Source: Labia minor (lineage: Eukaryota; Arthropoda; Insecta; Dermaptera; Spongiphoridae). From it: a DNA stretch of 64,000 nucleotides. Shown piece after piece: positions 14,101 through 24,351 of this stretch (its first letter is position 1; each line of letters opens with the position of its first letter). The stretch is taken from positions 62,001-126,000 of the forward strand of contig OY720350.1 in assembly GCA_963082975.1 (NCBI GenBank). Reading direction: 5' to 3'. Under the pieces are notes generated by a model, which saw only the letters and a program-made list of their open reading frames with translations, had not been told where the DNA came from and did no database searches. The position numbers and the translations under genes were made by a program.

Positions 14101-14989
14101 TTTACGCAAAAAATTGAAATCGAAGTCACAAACGATTCTTCTGAATGAGAGGAAACAGCTTAGAACTTTTAACTTAATATTTTTAATCATGCAGTAATAT
14201 TTTAAATTCATTTTTCACAATTTTAAATTATAAATTATTTTCATGAAGTGAAATTTTACAGTTTATTAATAAATTATTAATTATTTCATTCAATTTTATT
14301 AATTTATATTATAAAACAAAAAAAAAGAAAGAATTTAACATGAATTCAATACATTCCATTAAATTTAAGAAATTTAAGTTAACATTTATCATTAAAAAAA
14401 CAAATAATAAATTGCATCTAAGACTAAAAAATAGACCCACCTCACTGATAATTCCTCAAATCAAAAGGCATGCTTTTAAAATTAACTTTTGGTGAAATTA
14501 TTTCATAATTTTAACAGTAGTCACATATGCAGTGGAGGATTATACAATATGCGGACTAAGCAGCCGTGGGAGACTCCTAGCTAGTGAGCAGCTCCAAAAA
14601 AGGCCGATTTGGTTAAACATTAATGTCATTTTTTATAATTTTATAATTTAACAAACTCATTAATTTGTATTCTAACTTTTTGAAACAAAAAATACTTAAA
14701 TACACTAATAACTTAATTAACCAAGTTATGATAACCATAACATAATTAGACTTCAACTACTAATTTTGGTTAATATTTAATTACTACCATATTAAAAAGA
14801 AAAAAAAACATAACATTTCTACGTATTACTATCTAGTTTATTATATACCAATTTAATAGAGTAAACAAATTAATATAATTATATATAAATATTTTTAAAT
14901 TTATTTTATTTGTATTTCAGTCGTTAATTCTGGGTGACAAATCTTCAGTACGTTATGTCACATATCAAAATGAAGAAGATGATGAATGA
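1300..14989 (+). CDS. VMAT: Vesicular monoamine transporter, SLC18 family (5' partial, 11 exons)
   Basis: Proton antiporter that loads dopamine, serotonin, octopamine and related amines into secretory vesicles. Exons: 1300-1479, 1566-1725, 1804-1862, 3107-3190, 5023-5205, 5327-5428, 5536-5710, 5785-5836, 12328-12511, 12628-12761, 14921-14989 (stop TGA 14987). All introns are GT-AG and all phases match, giving 460 residues counting a split first Val. Visible family features: luminal loop 1 rich in Thr with an N-L-S sequon; a motif-A-like loop (GPLTHKIG); TM2 Lys97; the TM4 stretch [11 protein letters not shown] (Arg148); TM7 MGIAMLEP (Glu270); TM10 GMVDSSMMP (Asp357); TM11 YAIGDVAF (Asp384); and a short acidic tail ending NEEDDE. 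These charged residues match those known to be essential in mammalian VMAT2. Sequence is VMAT-like rather than VAChT-like. Upstream exons with the start codon and TM1 are outside the window; the first exon here begins [11 protein letters not shown]. Intron 8 (6.5 kb) is full of repeats. Confidence 0.95.
1863..3106 (+). other. VMAT intron with GT/GA microsatellites
   Basis: No coding content. It has a (GT)n(GA)n tract at 2322-2368, CT/GA tracts near 2560-2580 and 2885-2905, and a second (GT)n then GA-rich tract at 2601-2670. The long open frames over these tracts, on both strands, are products of simple repeats. Confidence 0.7.
3241..4988 (-). mobile_element. Decayed non-LTR retrotransposon, R4/Dong- or R2-like, inside a TTA microsatellite
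   Basis: Reading the minus strand, about 4600-4470 gives a reverse-transcriptase motif [16 protein letters not shown], followed by a stop and IIKALKIYK. About 3790-3740 gives DRCRKCG and, one frame off, [10 protein letters not shown], a C-x2-C-x5-H-x4-C finger typical of R2/R4-type C-termini. The 3' end abuts (TTA)n at 3241-3268, and the 5' side abuts (TTA)n at 4965-4988, as expected for insertion into a TAA repeat. Frameshifts and stops show it is dead. It lies in VMAT intron 4, antisense to the gene. Confidence 0.65.
6037..6610 (-). repeat. Repeat family A, copy 2 (with a GC-hairpin remnant)
   Basis: Inverted relative to copy 1: GAACCGACCGACGGTTTG at the left, CTATCGTCGATCGG in the middle and TACTATCGTCGGTCGGT at the right. 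At 6275-6305 it contains a piece of a different family (GGGGCAGAGCCCCCGTCTAG), so it is mosaic. One TGACGTCA octamer lies at 6322. In VMAT intron 8. Confidence 0.7.
7200..7615 (-). pseudogene. RTE-like LINE reverse-transcriptase fragment
   Basis: Minus-strand translation gives [16 protein letters not shown], then [13 protein letters not shown], where the catalytic YADD has become NIDD. After a frameshift it reads [20 protein letters not shown] and [16 protein letters not shown]. This order (palm, then thumb) is that of RTE-like retrotransposons. It matches the better-kept copies at 50100-51180 and 20252-21167. Dead fragment in VMAT intron 8. Confidence 0.75.
8480..9300 (+). repeat. Left arm of an 0.8-kb foldback in VMAT intron 8
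   Basis: The arm reads GCTAGCTAAAATTG, CAAAAACCGCTCTAACG, TGACGTCA (8705), an AT-rich block ending CTCTCTCAAAAAA, a tRNA-like piece (8940-9025), then GTTCCATTCATTTTAATCAG. The same items occur in reverse order and strand at 10070-11112. Arms are clearly similar but not identical, so the foldback is old. Confidence 0.75.
8940..9025 (+). repeat. tRNA-related (SINE-like) sequence
   Basis: TAGTCCAGCGGCTAGAGAG resembles a tRNA A box and GGGTCGAAGCTTGACTC a B box, with A-rich sequence after it. A diverged counterpart sits inverted at 10400-10475 (TAGACCAGTGGTAAGAAC; GGATCGAAACTCG on the minus strand). The cloverleaf is not intact, so it is a SINE head or relic and not a tRNA gene. Confidence 0.45.
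9585..9900. repeat. Small inverted-repeat element inside the foldback
   Basis: TATCTCTAACATATAAATAT with ATGTAAAGTTCATTTC at 9603-9650 recurs inverted at 9826-9880 as GAAATGAACTTCACATAATA with ATATGTTAGAGATA. The arms are about 70 bp and enclose about 170 bp of AT-rich sequence. No coding potential. Confidence 0.6.
9935..10320 (+). repeat. Tandem pair of the ACCGGGACCCC repeat (family C)
   Basis: Two direct copies, starting near 9937 and 10139, share ACCGGGACCCC then CCTCGGCTCGGTACTTAAG, a run of A, ATTCATTATTATTGG, GGCTGGTAATATTAATAC and GGGACACCGAGCT. CCGAG and CTCGG form a small hairpin at the start. An inverted copy is at 11455-11680 and a cut copy ends the window (63942-64000). Confidence 0.75.
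10070..11112 (-). repeat. Right arm of the foldback in VMAT intron 8, with an internal tandem duplication
   Basis: Inverse of 8480-9300: CTGATTAAAATGAATGGAAC at the inner side and CAATTTTAGCTAGC at the outer side. Unlike the left arm, it holds a tandem duplication of about 190 bp (about 10521-10700 and 10714-10880). Both units read GAGAGAGATTAATAAATATA and end in GGCGGGAGT or GCGGGAGT. TGACGTCA at 10884. Confidence 0.75.
11115..11152. repeat. (AT)n microsatellite
   Basis: Pure TA/AT run next to the outer edge of the foldback right arm. Similar runs are at 17757-17792, 23945-23976, 28952-28985, 34195-34226, 34976-35002, 45958-45983 and 58236-58260. Confidence 0.85.
11455..11680 (-). repeat. 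Family C repeat, inverted copy
   Basis: Contains AGCTCGGTGTCCCAGGTATT, then ACTTAAGTACCGAG and CGGGGTCCCGGTA, the reverse of 9935-10320, preceded by CATTTTAATCAGATTGATGC as in the foldback arms. Confidence 0.7.
12025..12125 (-). repeat. tRNA-related sequence near VMAT exon 9
   Basis: On the minus strand: TAGCTCTGTGGTAGCGTGCA (A-box like) and, 40 bases on, TGTATCAAATCTCAACG (B-box like), then a T-rich tract. Spacing fits a tRNA-derived promoter. The acceptor arm cannot be paired confidently, so an intact tRNA is not claimed. It lies about 200 bases upstream of VMAT exon 12328-12511. Confidence 0.45.
12762..14920 (+). other. Last VMAT intron, mostly unrecognised AT-rich sequence
   Basis: About 2.2 kb without coding frames. 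At 14530 a hAT-like end, CAGTGGAGGATTA, resembles the start of the element at 35892 (CAGTGGCGGATTA), but no matching right end was found. The rest (13000-14400) is moderately AT-rich sequence that could be old repeat. Confidence 0.5.
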
Positions 14990-15011
14990 ATAAATAAGAA
15001 GATGACAAAAC

Positions 15012-15017
15012 AATAAA
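15012..15017 (+). terminator. Candidate poly(A) signal of VMAT
   Basis: An AATAAA hexamer lies 23 bases after the VMAT stop codon, and a second AATAAA-like run follows at once. The leader is so AT-rich that such hexamers also occur by chance (another is near 15220), so the true cleavage site is not fixed. Confidence 0.4.
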
Positions 15018-16457
15018 ATAAAAATAAATAAACGGTATTATCCATTATCAAATCTATTGTATCTACACACTCTTTTTACACCTATCTATTGATGTATGAT
15101 GTATACCACATATATATAAACAATAGGAGTATATGAAATCGAATATTTAAAAATAATATTTTTTATAAAATTAAAATTCTAAATTATTTCTTGTGGAAAA
15201 AAAAAATGTTTGAATATAAATAAAGAATTTATAAATATAAGACAATAATCATTTTATTATATTATAAAAATTGATTTGTATTGGATTTTTTTAAATATAA
15301 CTAATGCATAAGAAAGAATATAAAATAAATAAATTTATTTACTTCAATTCAAAAACCATTGAATTAAACATTATTTAAAAATTTTTAGTAACAATTAATA
15401 AAAAAATTTATCAAAATTTAATATCCAATTATTAATTTAAAACAATAATAAAACAAAATCCTTATTAATTCATAATTGTAATTAAAATAAAGCCATCTCA
15501 CAGGGTATACATTCATATATTATTACTTATCATATACTTATTATTAATTGTTTATTTTTGATTTTTATTAATATATATATTAAATAACATATATTCTGAT
15601 GAGTTAGGGATTTTTATATACATATTTATACAAATATATAAGATGTTCATTAACCAAAAATTAAAAAAATCATTGAACATTGAAAAATTCAAACATAAAA
15701 TATATATTTTAAATTACTTAAGATATAATGAAGATAAAATAATAATTCGTTCTTCAACAATATTATTTTTAATAAAAATGGCAATCGATATTTTTACACT
15801 CATTTTTACGATAAGTTTATTAAAAATAATGATGATGACCAAAATATTATTATATGTAAAAACAACTTTTATATTAATATACTAGTATATTGTTTTTAAT
15901 TTTTTTTAAATAATTAAATTTAAAATAATTTATTAATGTTAATTTATTGCGTAATAAATAATTACAATAAAGAATAAAATTAACAATGAGACAATAATTG
16001 ACTTTTTTCAATATTAATTATTAATAAAAAAAAAATAAAGATTTAATATACCTGTAAATGAGTATAATCTCATAACAGCTATTTTTACTCTAGTGTGCTT
16101 ACTACTACTATTACTAGTACTACTGGTTATTATTATTATTAAAATATTAATTTTAAATTTTTACCCAAATGAATTTTATTATTACTTTTTTTATACATAA
16201 ATATATTCTTACAATTATTTTTTACACACACACACACAGACAACACACATAAGAATACATATAGATACTGTGATAAGAATGTTTTTTATTTTATTTAAAA
16301 TCTTTTTAATTGATTCTAGAAAATAAGAAATGGAAATTGACCAAAAAAGTAAATAAATAAATATTATATATATAAATTATCTATGGAAGTGCAAATTCTC
16401 ACAAATTTTTCAACATGAAATTGATTATTAATTTGATGGATGACTCCTTAAAAAAAA

Positions 16458-16487
16458 TTGGATCTTTGAATGGCTGCAAAGATCCAA
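16458..16487. other. Perfect 11-bp hairpin
   Basis: TTGGATCTTTG and CAAAGATCCAA pair perfectly around an 8-base loop (AATGGCTG). It is about 1.5 kb past the VMAT stop. The stem is too short for a microRNA precursor; function unknown. Confidence 0.4.
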
Positions 16488-16909
16488 ATGAAAACTTTTG
16501 ATATATATTTTTCATCGTTCTTTCTCTCAATCTCTCTTTCTCTCTCTCTCCGACATTTTATTTATATAAATGGCCATTTCATTTATAATATTAAATTTAA
16601 TAAAAAAATATATTAATACATATAATTCTATATTAATTTTATTTATTATATAAAACTATCGAAAACATTAAAAAAGTATTATTTGAATTATAATGATGAA
16701 AAATATAATTCAAAAATTATAAATGAAAAAATAAGGTTTTTGAAAAAATAGTCATCATATATATTAAAATTAAACAAATTAACTAATAAAATAAAACATT
16801 ATAAAAATTTAGCCTTCCATGGAGGTTTAACCGGACTGGAACTTAAAACAAAAAAATGCTGTAACAAAATTATTATTATAAAATAATAAAATAGACTCTT
16901 ATGCCATAT

Positions 16910-16946
<37 letters not shown>

Positions 16947-17279
16947 CAAAAACGAACCTGGAATATATATAATAATGATAATAATATATGCCTGGGCCTT
17001 TTTATTTAAATAAGCTCTTTCTATCGGCCACATTATATATACTTATGAAAAAATATATATAATAATATTATTAATGTAATAAATAAATCTAATTAAAAAT
17101 ATTCAAGAATGCTGACGATAATCAAAAATAAATTAATAATAAACAAAACAAAAAAAAAATAAAAATTAATTAAAAATATAAAAAAAAAACATTGTAAAAT
17201 AATAATAATAATAATAATAATAATCAGTGTCTATTATGTGAATTTTAAGTATTAATTAAGGATTAATAATTAAAAGATA

Positions 17280-17310
<31 letters not shown>

Positions 17311-17749
17311 ATTTTTTTAGTTAATAACAATTTATTCATCTAATGAGATTTATTTTTTGTCTAATATTCACAAAGTGGACTTTTTAAAATGATGATTCAC
17401 ATTGTGGGAATAGACAATAAAAAAGAAAATTAAAAAAACCAATAAAAACTTATTATATTTATATATATGTTATTTAATCAAATTATTATTATTATTATTA
17501 TTATTAACGTAATTTGCATTTGTTATTTAATTATATAAAAATGTACAATTATATACATACAAATGCATTGATTGTAGCTGGTTTGGGTCCTTGAACATAA
17601 AAAAAATAATAAAAATTAAAAAACTAACTATTATATATATATATTAAAAGATAATATTTAAATATATATATCTCTATCACTCTACTAATTATTATATAAA
17701 TATATAAATATATTTATTGAATGTGTTTTGTGACTCCCTTTCTTTCATA

Positions 17750-17796
<47 letters not shown>

Positions 17797-18159
17797 CTCT
17801 TAAATAATAATAGTTATAAAATAAAAAAATTGTTAAATAATATAACAAAATGAGAGAGGGCGGTCTTAATATTATATTATATATTAATATTATGTATGTC
17901 TTTGTCATTTAATAAAAAGAAAAAAGAAAAAAAAATGTTTGCTGAATTGTGGTGCAAATAAATAAATAAAAAAAATCTATTTATTGAATTTATTTATTAT
18001 ATTTTTATTTAGTTTAATTTTATTTTTAAAAGTTAAAAATATTTATTAAGAGATAAATGATAAAATCTAAAGTTATGTCATTCTAACCTGTTCACATGTT
18101 AATTCCTTCCATTAAATAATCTTTTTTTATAAGACAATTTTCCTCTCCCCATTACTAAT

Positions 18160-18270
18160 AACTAAGTGTCTCCACTCGACTACCTCGCTTTTTGAATTGG
18201 ATTAAATAACATAATATATTATATTTAAATTAAATTTATAAGTAGGTATATAATTAAAATTACAATACAA
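18160..18270 (+). repeat. Family B repeat, truncated fragment
   Basis: GTGTCTCCACTCGACTACCT, then TTGAATTGGATTAAATAACA, matches the left end of copies at 23241 and 25897; the fragment stops in AT-rich sequence. Confidence 0.7.
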
Positions 18271-18607
18271 TATTTATATATATATAATATATTATGTGTT
18301 TGAATTTTCATTTTGAATTCAATAATTTTACAATTTTAATTCTAATTAATAAATGATTCTACCTAAATAGTAAATTCTTTAAAATGTAAAAATGATTAAA
18401 TTATATATTGAATATTTCAAAAAGAAAATAATCACGATATTCAATTATTTTTTTTTTAATTCATAATAAAATAAAAAAACAATTGAATATTTAATAGGGC
18501 CTCCTCCTATCCCCATAAATTAGCCCTTCCAAGCCTCTCCTTACGGAATTTGGAAAAAGTAATGAAAAAGAAAGTTCAGCCTTAAAAAAAAAATATTAAA
18601 AAAATAA

Positions 18608-18925
18608 GGCGTTTGGTCTGTACGCCTTTTTGAATCAGCTGAGAATGCCTTTGATTTTTTGGATTTCAAAATGAAACCGCCACATTCGGGGCAACCTGAA
18701 ATAAAACTTGCCTACCTAAGAAGATGCATGGTCTCCACTATTAGGAGTGGATCGCCCATGCTAATCGAATCTATCCTACGCTCCAAAGGTATCCAACAAT
18801 TTGTTCCTATTCAGGCTATTCCCATTTCGGAACTGTGCTGAATTACCTTCCCGAATGCTCGTTCATTCGATCCACCTCAACTACATTCTCAGCAATACAA
18901 AAAGGCACAATTCAGACATGGCATG
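18608..18925. repeat. MITE-like element with inverted ends
   Basis: GCCTTTTTGAATCAGCTGAG at 18624 and the inverse CTCAGCAATACAAAAAGGC ending at 18906 give arms of about 23 bp, with weaker similarity outward to about 40 bp. The interior (about 240 bp) is less AT-rich than its surroundings and contains an open frame of 60 codons (18659-18841) with no recognisable product. No clear target duplication. Confidence 0.45.
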
Positions 18926-19432
18926 CAATTAATACAACCCTTCTCTTATAATATTGGCATGGCACTTGCTTTATCCACCCACACTTTTCTATTTAATAAT
19001 TCTAAACTAATCTATGGATTAGTAGGATGAGAACCAGCATCCTTCGATGGAAGTAGGAAGCAACCTCCTGAAAATCTCTAACAACAAAATATAAGTATAT
19101 TCCAATGATTAGCCCCCCTCCCCCCCCCCCCCCCAGTGTAACGCAATTCTAATTACCTTTCTCTCTTCTGCTTCCTTTATCAATGATACTCATTCTTGAG
19201 AGATGTAATCTGAAATCCCCTAATCTCACTAAGTTCTAGAATATATTTCCCTAAAATTTTCTAATTAATATTATCAAAATAAAGAAAATCAATCAATCAT
19301 AAATCAAATATAATTACTGTTATGTATGTTAAATTTTACTTGAAATACTTTATTTAGAAATTGAAATTAATAAAATTTATTCCTATTTGAATTTGTGCCA
19401 TGCTAAATAAATAAATAACGATGATTACTTAC

Positions 19433-19703
19433 ATTTGGTGAGCTGTATGAAGGTCATTTCATCATCATCAGAGATGGAGAAGATAATCAAGAATTTGAAT
19501 CAACATCCAGTAGAAGGAACGAAGATTGAATCATGAAATGGAAGAAAAAAAATAACATATTAGATTATAAAATTTTAAAATAGATAATTATAAATTGAAT
19601 AAAAATCAAATTAATAATAAATACTGACCTCGGAGTTAAGAAAAGGTTGATAGAACTCGCAGATTTAACTCGAAGACTTGTATTGATATTCCATCTCACT
19701 CGA
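19433..19703 (-). other. Candidate exon(s) of an unidentified minus-strand transcript
   Basis: On the minus strand a good acceptor (TTTATCCAG) precedes a 75-base segment, 19703-19629, that ends GAG|GTCAGT. Further on, AATGACCTTCATACAG leads to CTCACCAAAT followed by the strong donor GTAAGT (19432-19427). One reading is a 5' UTR exon reaching a start codon, MTFIQLTK, just before the donor. Another is two small exons. Base composition is richer in GC than the surroundings. No downstream coding exon could be assigned. Confidence 0.3.
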
Positions 19704-20251
19704 CTGGATAAAAAAGAAATTAAATAAGATTAGTTATGTCATTTAAGAAAAAGAAAAATATAATAGATATATAAAAATAAAATAAATAACATTATAATGA
19801 TTGAAAAGGTAGAAGTTTTAAAAAAATATTATTTTATTTTTTCAGTAATATTACATTAAAATACTAAAATTCTAGAATTATCCTAGAGCCACTCCATTTT
19901 ATGAATAGATAAATAAATTCATAAGTGTTTGAGTGGATTTTAATAGAAATACTTACAAGTTATTATACTCAATTAATAGTCATTAAAAAATTTCCTACAA
20001 AACACCACAAAACTAAAAATCTCTTCATTCTTAAATATTAAAAAGATTTTAGGATGCCACAGTGGAAATAAATTACATTTATCTTATTAATTTCATGAAG
20101 ATATTCTTCTGTGTAATTGACATATAATAGAAATACCCTTAATTTACTTTCCAAAAGTGTTATATTATAATAATAATAAATTGACAAAATAATATTCATT
20201 TTTCATTTGGATATTTCTAGTCTAATTTATTAAATTGCTTTTATTTATTTA

Positions 20252-21167
20252 CTAGCTGCCCCGAGCGCCGAAGGCAGGTAGGAAAAGAGATGGGGTTTGA
20301 AATTAATAGTGATAAGAAAAAATATTTAGTAACAAAGAGGAAGAGTATTAACATACAAAATCTTAAGATACAAAATGTAGAATTTGAAAATGTAGAAAAA
20401 TTGAATGTAATCACGAAGGATAATAATATTTGAGAAGAATTTAAATCGGGGTTGCAATCGGGAAACGCCTGTTATCTTGCAAAAAAGAGGCTTATCTCTT
20501 CAAAATTATTATCAAAGGGAATATATAAAAAAATTATTTTGCCTGTTGCATTATATGGGTGGGAGGCATGGTCTATGACCCTGGGAGATGAGAGTAGATT
20601 CAGAGTGTTTGAGAATAGGATTCTTCACTGCATTTATTGGCCAAAGAAAGATGAGGTCACCGGGGAATGGCGGAGACTGCATAACGAGGAATTGCATGAT
20701 CTCAATGCATCTTCAGAAATAGTTAGGGTTATATAAGGGAAAAAGCTGCGATAGGCAGGGCACGTGGCTAGAATGGGAGAGGAAAAAGATATTGGTGGGG
20801 AGACCGATTGGAAAACGTCCGCTTGGAAAACCAAGGACGCGTAGGAAGGGACATAAGAGAGATGGGACAAGGGCTCAGGATAGGGACACTTGGAGAAATG
20901 TGGTTGTTGCGGCCAAGAACTTTCGAGTATCTTTGAGCCACATAGATAGATAGATATAACATATATAATTAATTTACTGATTAAATTAAAATAGATTTTG
21001 AATAAGAACACAAAAAGAAATGAATGTTTTATGTAATATAAGGATTGAAACAAAATGGATGAAAACCTTTTACTACTTTCAACCAAATACTATGTACCAC
21101 TCGGGGGTACAGGGGGCGGAGCCCCCGTCTAGGTGTGAAGAGCGCCGAAGGCGCTCTGAGCAGCTAG
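20252..21167 (+). mobile_element. RTE-like LINE fragment bounded by inverted CTAG ends
   Basis: Codes for the thumb and C-terminus of an RTE-like reverse transcriptase: KEMGFEINSDKKKYLVT, KGIYKKIILPVALYGWEAWS, DEVTGEWRRLHNEELHDL, AGHVARMGEE, with stops and frameshifts. An AT-rich 3' UTR and two GC-rich hairpins follow: GGGGGCGGAGCCCCC and GAGCGCCGAAGGCGCTC. It ends TGAGCAGCTAG followed by T. The left end, CTAGCTGCCCCGAGCGCC, is an inverted version of the right end (16 of 18 bases), so the module is flanked by inverted repeats. Confidence 0.75.
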
Positions 21168-23246
21168 TATATATTATAGAAAAGAAGAAATATTCAAATA
21201 TAAATAAAAAATAATTTAAGATAAAAATATGATCTAAATATTTTATTAAATTAATTAAAATGAGAACTTTTAGAATAAATTATTTAATTGAATTGATATT
21301 TGAATATTAGAATTTAAAATAAAAAGTGAAATATTATAATAATTCTTTTATTGGGAATCGCTATGATAATTCATTGTTTGAAATGATTCCGCTATGGACA
21401 GTGAGCTTTTGTTTTTGTTTCAATTATTAATTACAACTATATTTTAAGTGAAAAAATGATTTCTTGGTTATATAAAAATCAAAATATGATTTTTTAGACA
21501 TATGATATAAACGAGATGTTTGAAATTTTGAGTATTTTTTTAAAATTTGTTTTTTAAATCAAAATTATTTTTTATAATAGGCTTCTTTTTTTATTTTTAA
21601 TTTTTAATAAATTCTGTTTTTTTGATATGATATTAATAAAAAATAATATTATTGTATATAAATTTAAAAATTAGAATATTTGAATTTTTTTAAATTTTAA
21701 CACATTTAATCAATCATATGCATTAAGAATGGAAAATTTTGAAAATCAACTTGGTATTAAATTCAGAAAAAAAAATACTGATATATAGAATATATAGACT
21801 ATTCGAATATAATTTAAAACTCTTTCTCTCCTTCTATTTTAAATTTAAAAAAACGGAGTTTTAAGAAATTTAGATGCCTTATGCAACATGGATGGGTAAA
21901 TGAATTGGGCTGGAAGAGGATGCAATTTATAATTTTCTTCTAATTCAGATTTAGGACAAATCGGACAACATTATATCAAATCTCGCTAAGAACATTCAAT
22001 ATTTCTGTACACAAATTATTCAGAGTATTGGCAAAGCGTATCATTCACAATCAGTTTAAATTGAAACTTATATAAACAAAGTGAAAAATTTTATTTGTTT
22101 AAATTTTATTACAATGAATCAAAAAAAATTAAATATATAGATCACATGATTAAGAGAAGCAAGAAACTTAAGAGAAAATAACTGTTGGATGGAGGTCGGA
22201 CATAACAGAAACTGTAAGCGAAATCATATTGCGACGAATAATTTTCAAATCCCCCGTCTAGCTAGTATTTAAATAAAAAAATAATATATAATTGTCTGTG
22301 TATAAATAGAAATTTAATATACTTACAAGTGATAATTGAAAAATTACAAATAAAACACTTAAAATATTACATAAATGTATATTTAGCAATACATAATGGT
22401 ATAACATTTAAGAATTACGAATTTTTCTATTTCTTATATTCAAATTTAAATTCAGCATAGAAATTCTATTTAACTGATATATTTTATAAATTAACAGATC
22501 AGATGTTTTTTTTATTGTAATTATAAAAAAGATAACATGAAAATATATATATTAGTTCAATAGCTCTTGCTTGAAATCAAAATAAGAAAAACAAGTAAAT
22601 ATATTGGGAGTTGTCTCGAGATATATACAATAGAATATAGAATACGAGTAATATATAATATATATAACGTAACGCCTACGCTGTTTAGCTAATAGAAGCT
22701 TCCGAGCTTTAAAATTATTTCCAAATTTATAATTAATTCATTCTAATAAAATATCTGCCTTTATTATCAGTTGTATTTTTTTTAATGCAGATTAAAAATA
22801 CTTTGAAACTGTTGTTAATCAATGTATCACATATTAATTTTTCGTTATTATATAACTTTTAATGAAATAATAATATTTAGATATATTTCAAAGACACATA
22901 ATAAAATACTTGTTTAATAAATGAAAGTATTAAAAACTGACCTTTTCTATTATCTATAATTAAAAGAGAATGTTAAAATGATTTCTATTTAAATTTCAAT
23001 TGAATTTTGATTTTGATAATCATGTAGAATTCTCAGAAAATAATTGATATTGAAAGAATAAATATTTATCAGAATTTATCATTTTTTTAGATAAATTAAA
23101 CAGTAAATTACAAGATAAAAAAAAAGAAAATAAATTAGTCCTCCCGTTTGGGCGTCTCTAGAATAAATGTCACTACAAATTGAAAATAAAAAAATTATAT
23201 TTACTTAAATGAATAATAATATCCAAATATATATTAAATTAGCTGG
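21168..23246. other. Intergenic AT-rich stretch with a family D repeat
   Basis: Mostly AT-rich sequence without coding frames. 21240-21320 matches 43030-43110. Positions 21940-22265 match 63330-63660 (family D): CATTCAATATTTCTGTACAC, then CAAATTATTCAGAGTATTGG. The D copy ends in CCCCCGTCTAGCTAG followed by T (22266), the same end sequence as the hairpin modules. Confidence 0.55.
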
Positions 23247-23702
23247 AGTGTCTCCACTCGACTATCTCGCAATTTGAATTGGATTAAATAACATAATATA
23301 TTATATTTAAATTAAATTTAATTAATTATAAATTATAAATAATAAATAATAAATATTAAACCAGCGCATGTTTGGCTTTTTGTTGATGGCACCACGTCAC
23401 GTGTTGGCGCGTGAGATTTGCAGTGTTAAAAAATTAATTCTGGTAATTTCAGCGAATCAATCAAGCTGAAATTCTATATATAGTAGTTTTATACAATTAT
23501 TAATCATGTGAAAAATTATCAAACATATATCTTTATTTTTACGGTCACTTTAGAGGAAAAAAAATCAAAACGTTGTAGGTAATGACCCTCTTCCGGTTGA
23601 GCTACATTTCTCAAAAGTTGATAGAAAACTATGAATTTTGAATAATGTCCATGTACCAAATTTCATCATTCTAGCTCAAACCGTTTTTGCGTAATCTTGC
23701 CT

Positions 23703-23756
<54 letters not shown>

Positions 23757-23882
23757 ATACACACATAGACATTTTTCTCAACCTTAGTGAAAATGATTCA
23801 GGAACCTTCAAAACGTATAAAAACATCAAAATCTCAACATCGAAAATTTTCGTGATCGCAATACTATCTCTGGCGAGATAGT
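23247..23882 (-). repeat. Family B repeat, copy 1 (Helitron-like end, CA microsatellite)
   Basis: About 0.63 kb. Left edge: AATTAGCTGGAGTGTCTCCACTCG broken here at 20 bases, AATTAGCTGGAGTGTCTCCA; right edge GCGAGATAGT. ACTATCTCGC (23261) and GCGAGATAGT (23873) are perfect 10-bp inverted repeats. On the minus strand the left edge is a hairpin (GAGTGGAGACACTC) followed by CAGCTAA and T, the form of a Helitron 3' end. A (CA)n tract of about 44 bases lies at 23707-23750. Noncoding. Confidence 0.7.
23707..23750 (+). repeat. (CA)n microsatellite inside family B copy 1
   Basis: Uninterrupted CA dinucleotides of about 44 bases, against about 20 in copy 2 and none in copy 3. The internal tract seems to expand independently in each copy. 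Confidence 0.9.
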
Positions 23883-23941
23883 AAAAAATCAACTCATATT
23901 GAATAGAAAATATTAAAAAATAAAATAATAATAATAAATAG

Positions 23942-23981
<40 letters not shown>

Positions 23982-24351
23982 CGATATATAATATATCCTA
24001 TTATATTAAATGACATGAGAAAAATGAAATAGAAAAGAGATTAATTAGAAGAAAAGAAGATATATACATTTTCAAATTCTAATAAAATGTGTAAATAATT
24101 TTAAATTAAATTTTGAGTAATGTGCAGATATATCACGTTAAATATATATATGTATATATTAATAAATAAAATATCATTCATAATATGAATATGAAATAAA
24201 AAACAAATATGATATTTTTCTATTAAAATAATTATTAAAAAAAAATCAGTAAATCATTTGAGACTTTATTACAATGATGGTAGAGGTGATGTTAATTGAT
24301 CGCTTTATATTGGTGAATTATGATAATTTCAATAGAAAATACACTTACGCT

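Larger units (their letters stand above)
15018..18600. other. AT-rich intergenic sequence downstream of VMAT
   Basis: Over 80% AT with (TA)n tracts at 16913-16941, 17281-17306 and 17757-17792, and a short (CA)n near 16225. The open frames near 15643-15885 are Ile/Lys/Leu-rich and look like chance. A short perfect hairpin lies at 16458-16487. A truncated family B fragment lies at 18160-18270. Nothing else is identifiable. Confidence 0.6.

Noticed and set aside
14530..14920. Complete hAT element starting at CAGTGGAGGATTA
   Set aside because: No matching right end or 8-bp duplication was found downstream; only a possible end fragment.
15643..15885. 80-codon open frame downstream of VMAT
   Set aside because: Composition is Ile/Lys/Leu/Thr as expected by chance in AT-rich DNA; no motif, no conserved neighbour, no splice context.
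16458..16487. microRNA precursor
   Set aside because: The stem is only 11 bp with no extension.
18659..18841. 60-codon open frame inside the MITE-like element
   Set aside because: No recognised motif; lies between inverted ends of a probable noncoding element.
20634..21086. 150-codon minus-strand open frame, and a similar 224-codon frame at 24956-25630
   Set aside because: Both run antisense through copies of the same RTE-like 3' region, and the plus strand gives the recognisable reverse-transcriptase C-terminus; the minus frames are low-complexity shadows.
23701..23892. Open frames over the CA repeat on both strands
   Set aside because: Pure dinucleotide translation (His-Thr or Val-Cys).
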